This document shows positions 60,791 through 64,000 of a DNA stretch of 64,000 bases, in pieces. The stretch is taken from the NCBI GenBank assembly GCA_030745835.1, contig JASLNU010000016.1, positions 1 through 64,000 of the forward strand, written 5' to 3'. Below the pieces are notes generated by a model. It ran no database searches and was not told the DNA's origin. It saw only the letters and a list, made by a program, of their open reading frames with translations. The stretch comes from GCA-2687515 sp002687515 (lineage in GTDB: Bacteria; Pseudomonadota; Alphaproteobacteria; Rhodospirillales; UBA2165). Position 1 is the first letter of the stretch. Each line of letters starts with the position of its first letter. Both the position numbers and the translations under genes were made by a program.

Positions 60791-61286
60791 CGATGATCAC
60801 CGTGTCGAGACCAGACTAGCGGCGGCGGCCCTTTAAGAAAACCACAACTCACCAATAACCCGGCCTTGCTGAAAATGCTGACATTGCCCGGCTTGTTATT
60901 ACATAAAATAACTGTTGTATTTTTTTATTGTCAACGCTATTATAGTAATTGTCAAATAAATAGAATAAAAAAATGTTAAATGTTATATTTTCCTTTGAAT
61001 CTCAACTATATCCACAATATTTTTGATGTTGTCTTGATCGAAAACGGTGTAGTAAAACAGTACTCATAAAATACGTTACTGTGAGGTCTGAAGTCGGGCT
61101 TGCTATTTCAGTGTTTAATGAAATATAATGCCGGCGCAGAATTTGGGCGCGTATAATTGCTTAAACGGGTGAGGATTTCGGCTTTAGAATTTGCTCCGAA
61201 TATCCCTAGTTTTAAGTGCGGATCGGAAGCCGCCGACAGGCATCGGTTCGCAAGCTTGAAGAAAGGCCAAAGGAAAGGAACCTACC
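60791..61286. other. AT-rich intergenic region between the TauD-type gene and dsrA
   Basis: A ~496-bp gene-free stretch, strikingly AT-rich at 60890-61080 against a GC-rich background. It includes the dsr promoter candidate at 60915-60943 and AGGAAAGGAAC just before dsrA. No repeat element or RNA gene was recognised. Confidence 0.6.
60915..60943 (+). promoter_or_regulatory. Candidate sigma70-type promoter for the dsr operon
   Basis: TTGTAT (60915-60920) and TATTAT (60938-60943) are exactly 17 bp apart in the AT-rich block. They would leave a ~340-nt leader before dsrA, long enough for additional control. Confidence 0.45.
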
Positions 61287-62567
61287 GTGGCGAAGAAGCA
61301 ACATGACACGCCGTTGTTGGACGAGTTGGAAAGCGGCGCCTGGCCCAGTTTCGTAACCGGGCTGAAACGTCTCTCCGAAGACGAAGACAAGCCCTATGCC
61401 GGTATGATGAAGGACCTTCTTGGCCAGCTTGAACATTCCTATGAAACCCGGCTCGGCTATTGGAAGGGCGGCACGGTCAGCGTCTATGGTTATGGCGGCG
61501 GCGTCATTCCGCGCTTTTCCGAAATGGCCGAGGAATACCCCGAATCCAAGGAATTCCATACTTTGCGCGTGCAGCCCCCCGCCGGCATGCACTATTCCAC
61601 CGATTTTTTGCGCCAGATATGCGACGTTTGGGAAAAGCACGGTTCCGGCCTGATCGCCCTGCATGGCCAAAGCGGCGATATCATGTTCCAGGGCTGCACC
61701 ACCGAAAACGTGCAAAAAGCCTTCGACGATTTGAACAAGATCGGGCTTGATATGGGCGGCGCCGGCCCTGCCTTGCGGACCTCGGTCAGCTGCGTCGGCC
61801 ACGCCCGCTGCGAGCATTCCTGCTTTGACGAGGTGCGCGCCCACCGCCTGTTGATCAACGCCTTCCTCGATGAAATGCACCGCCCGGCGCTGCCCTATAA
61901 GTTCAAGTTCAAGTTTTCCGGCTGCGGCAACGATTGCTCCAACGCCATCCAGCGCGCCGACTTCGCGGTCATCGGCACCTGGCGCGACGCGATGAAGGTG
62001 GACCAAGACGAGGTCAAGAAATACGTCGCCGAGGCGGGCCGCAAATACACCATCGACAATGTCATCACCCGCTGCCCGACCAACGCGCTCAGCATCAATG
62101 ACGACGATACGCTGGACGTCGATAACAAAAGCTGCGTGCGCTGCATGCATTGCATCAATGTCATGACCAAGGCGCTGGCGCCGGGCGACGACCGCGGCGT
62201 CACCATCCTGATGGGCGGCAAGCGCTCGCTCAAGATCGGCGATCAGTTGGGCACCGTCGTGATCCCGTTTTTCAAGCTGGAAAGTGACGAGGATTTCGAA
62301 GCCCTGGAAGAGCTCGGCGAGACGGTGATCGACTTCTTTGCCGAAAACGCCCTCGAGCATGAGCGCGTCGGCGAGACCATCGACCGCATCGGGCTGGCCA
62401 ATTTCCTGGAAGCCATCGGCGTCGAGATCGATCCCAACATGATCAATCACCCGCGCACCAATTCCTATGTTCGTACCGACACCTGGGACGAGGAAGCGGA
62501 AAAGTGGAATGAACGCAAGGCGGAAAAAGATGCCGCCAAAGAATCCTCAGGCGTGGCGGCCGAGTAA
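61287..62567 (+). CDS. dsrA: Dissimilatory sulfite reductase alpha subunit (reverse type)
   Basis: A 426-residue siroheme/[4Fe-4S] protein, catalytic core of DsrAB. In this organism it oxidises sulfur from DsrC-linked sulfide toward sulfite. Seen: siroheme-cluster cysteines CVGHARC (~168) and SGCGNDCSNA (~211), then a ferredoxin insert with RCPTNAL and CVRCMHCINVM (~283). It starts with GTG at 61287 behind AGGAAAGGAA. Reverse orientation is inferred from dsrE downstream and the aprBA-qmo-sat set. Confidence 0.97.
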   Translation: MAKKQHDTPLLDELESGAWPSFVTGLKRLSEDEDKPYAGMMKDLLGQLEHSYETRLGYWKGGTVSVYGYGGGVIPRFSEMAEEYPESKEFHTLRVQPPAGMHYSTDFLRQICDVWEKHGSGLIALHGQSGDIMFQGCTTENVQKAFDDLNKIGLDMGGAGPALRTSVSCVGHARCEHSCFDEVRAHRLLINAFLDEMHRPALPYKFKFKFSGCGNDCSNAIQRADFAVIGTWRDAMKVDQDEVKKYVAEAGRKYTIDNVITRCPTNALSINDDDTLDVDNKSCVRCMHCINVMTKALAPGDDRGVTILMGGKRSLKIGDQLGTVVIPFFKLESDEDFEALEELGETVIDFFAENALEHERVGETIDRIGLANFLEAIGVEIDPNMINHPRTNSYVRTDTWDEEAEKWNERKAEKDAAKESSGVAAE

Positions 62568-62619
62568 TCGCGCTGCCGGCCGGTGTTCCACACGAATAGT
62601 TGAAAGCAAGGGTTATTAA

Positions 62620-63702
62620 ATGAGCGACGCAGCAACCGAACCCCGCAGGCCCGACGAGACCGGTGTCCCCGATCCGTTCCCGCTGATGCATCCCCTCCTT
62701 AAAAAGAACTATGGGGATTGGAAGTGGCATGACCGTCCGCGCCCCGGTGTCCTCCGCCATATGGCGCATAGCGGCGATCAGGTTTGGACCGTGCGTGCCG
62801 GCACCCAGCGGCAACTGGACGTCCACACCATCCGCAAGCTTTGCGATATCGGCGACGAATATGCCGAGGGCCATGTCCGCTTCACGGTGCGCAGCAATAT
62901 CGAATTCATGCTGTCGAAAGAGGAAATGGTCGCGCCGCTGATCGAAAAGCTGACCGAAGAAGGCTTCCCGGTCGGCGGCACCGGCAATTCCATGTCGATG
63001 ATTGCGCACACCCAGGGCTGGCTGCATTGCGATATTCCGGGCACCGATGCCTCGGGCGTCGTCAAGGCCCTGATGGATGAACTTTACGAAGAGTTCACCA
63101 ACGAAGAAATGCCCAACCGGGTGCGCGTCACCACCTCGTGCTGCCAAATCAATTGCGGCGGCCAGGGCGATATCGCGATCAATGTCCAATACACCAAACC
63201 GCCGGTCATTAAACACGACCTGATTGCCAATGTCTGCGAGCGCCCGGCGGTGGTCGCCCGCTGCCCGGTGGCGGCGATCCGCCCGGCGATGGTCGACAAC
63301 AAACCGTCCCTCGAGGTCGATGAAAAGAAATGCATCTGCTGCGGCGCCTGTTATCCGCCGTGCCCGCCGATGCAGATCAATAGCGACGAATCGACCAAGA
63401 TCGCCATTTGGGTCGGCGGCAAGCATTCCAATGCCCGCTCCAAGCCGACATTCCATAAATTGGCGGTCGCCGGGCTGCCCAACAATCCGCCGCGCTGGAC
63501 GGAGGTTGCGGACGTGGTCAAGAATATCCTTTACGCCTACAAGGAAAATGCCCGCGATTGGGAGCGTATGGGCGAATGGATCGAGCGCATCGGCTGGCCG
63601 GAGTTTTTCGAACTGGCGGATATTCCGTTCACCAAATTCCACATCGACGATTTCCGCTCGCCGCGCGGAACGCTGAACGCGTCGGCGCATGTGCATTTTT
63701 GA
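62620..63702 (+). CDS. dsrB: Dissimilatory sulfite reductase beta subunit (reverse type)
   Basis: A 360-residue partner of DsrA. Seen: the siroheme-region cysteines SCCQINCGGQGD (~173), CERPAVVARCP, and the ferredoxin cluster CICCGACYPPCPPM (~237-250). It lies 52 bp after dsrA. Forms the alpha2-beta2 enzyme with DsrA. Confidence 0.97.
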   Translation: MSDAATEPRRPDETGVPDPFPLMHPLLKKNYGDWKWHDRPRPGVLRHMAHSGDQVWTVRAGTQRQLDVHTIRKLCDIGDEYAEGHVRFTVRSNIEFMLSKEEMVAPLIEKLTEEGFPVGGTGNSMSMIAHTQGWLHCDIPGTDASGVVKALMDELYEEFTNEEMPNRVRVTTSCCQINCGGQGDIAINVQYTKPPVIKHDLIANVCERPAVVARCPVAAIRPAMVDNKPSLEVDEKKCICCGACYPPCPPMQINSDESTKIAIWVGGKHSNARSKPTFHKLAVAGLPNNPPRWTEVADVVKNILYAYKENARDWERMGEWIERIGWPEFFELADIPFTKFHIDDFRSPRGTLNASAHVHF

Positions 63703-63732
63703 GGCTGGATGATTTAAGGTTAAGGGGTGGGG

Positions 63733-64000
63733 ATGAAGTTAGGTATTTTGGTTAGCGAAGGCCCGTTCACGCATCAAGCGTCGGACAGCGCCTATCTATT
63801 CACCAAGGCAGCCTTGGAAAAGGGGCACGAAATCGTTCGCGTGTTCTTCTACCACGACGGCGTCTACAATTCGAACAAGCTGTCCGAGCCGCAAAGCGAC
63901 GACCGCAATCTGGTCAAGCTTTGGTCGGAACTGGGCGAAGAGCATAATTTGGACATGGTCGTTTGCGTCGCCGCCGCCATGCGCCGCGGCGTCAAGGACG
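63733..64000 (+). CDS. dsrE: DsrE, sulfur-relay protein (3' end outside window)
   Basis: The first 89 codons of DsrE, cut by the window edge. Seen: MKLGILVSEGPFTHQ, LEKGHEIVRVFFYHDGVYN and the conserved cysteine region MVVCVAAAMRRGVKD. DsrE belongs to the DsrEFH sulfurtransferase that feeds sulfur to DsrC and marks sulfur oxidisers. AAGGGGTGGGG precedes the ATG 30 bp after dsrB. Confidence 0.93.
   Translation, partial: MKLGILVSEGPFTHQASDSAYLFTKAALEKGHEIVRVFFYHDGVYNSNKLSEPQSDDRNLVKLWSELGEEHNLDMVVCVAAAMRRGVKD

Overview
The window is GC-rich, densely packed bacterial DNA from a sulfur-oxidising proteobacterium. It is probably an alphaproteobacterium of the Rhodospirillales type, judged from gene content and protein style rather than from any marker gene. 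Two loci give the energy metabolism. One is aprBA with a divergent sat / qmoAB-hdrCB block (17.6-27.2 kb). The other is the start of a dsr operon, dsrA-dsrB-dsrE, which runs off the right end (61.3-64.0 kb). DsrE occurs with the reverse (oxidative) sulfite reductase system. Together these encode sulfur/sulfide to sulfite (Dsr), sulfite to APS (AprBA, electrons to the Qmo/Hdr module) and APS to sulfate with ATP formation (Sat).

Layout, left to right. 0.2-5.0 kb: a tungsten/molybdenum aldehyde:ferredoxin oxidoreductase-family enzyme, an 'amino acid synthesis' (DUF1185-type) protein, a UbiD-family (de)carboxylase and a small zinc-ribbon protein. 5.2-8.7 kb: a small membrane protein, an IS1182-like transposase stub and a complete TRAP transporter. 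9.1-17.1 kb: assorted genes, including an amidohydrolase, a cysteine-dioxygenase-like cupin coupled to a four-domain rhodanese protein, an FkbM methyltransferase, exported proteins and a YkgJ-type cysteine-cluster protein. 17.6-27.2 kb: the sulfite-oxidation block. 27.3-29.0 kb: a HigBA toxin-antitoxin pair, an EthD-domain protein and a membrane protein. 29.2-42.7 kb: a ten-gene one-directional operon with mostly 4-bp overlaps, encoding hydantoinase/oxoprolinase A and B, an acyl-CoA dehydrogenase, a split B12-dependent acyl-CoA mutase, a three-subunit molybdenum hydroxylase, a family III CoA-transferase and an acyl-CoA ligase. 43.0-58.3 kb, minus strand: a feruloyl-CoA-synthetase-like ligase, an alpha/beta hydrolase, a branched-chain amino-acid-type ABC transporter, and a tight group of three QueG/reductive-dehalogenase-like Fe-S proteins interleaved with acyl-CoA ligases. 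58.5-60.8 kb: a DMT exporter, two tiny coupled genes and a TauD-type dioxygenase. 61.3 kb to end: dsrABE.

The organism therefore looks like a sulfur chemolithotroph that can also take up and CoA-activate organic acids (five acyl/aryl-CoA ligases lie within 17 kb). The two least familiar systems are the 29-43 kb catabolic operon and the 52-58 kb QueG-like/ligase operon. No substrate can be read from the sequence for either.

The intergenic regions hold mobile structured DNA. There are two ~283-bp elements with terminal inverted repeats bounded by CTAG, a hybrid of their two end types, and several solo ends, some of which supply the TAG stop of a neighbouring gene. There is also a 46-bp perfect palindrome beside a duplicated ligase fragment, and a REP-like double hairpin. 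No rRNA, tRNA or CRISPR array was seen.
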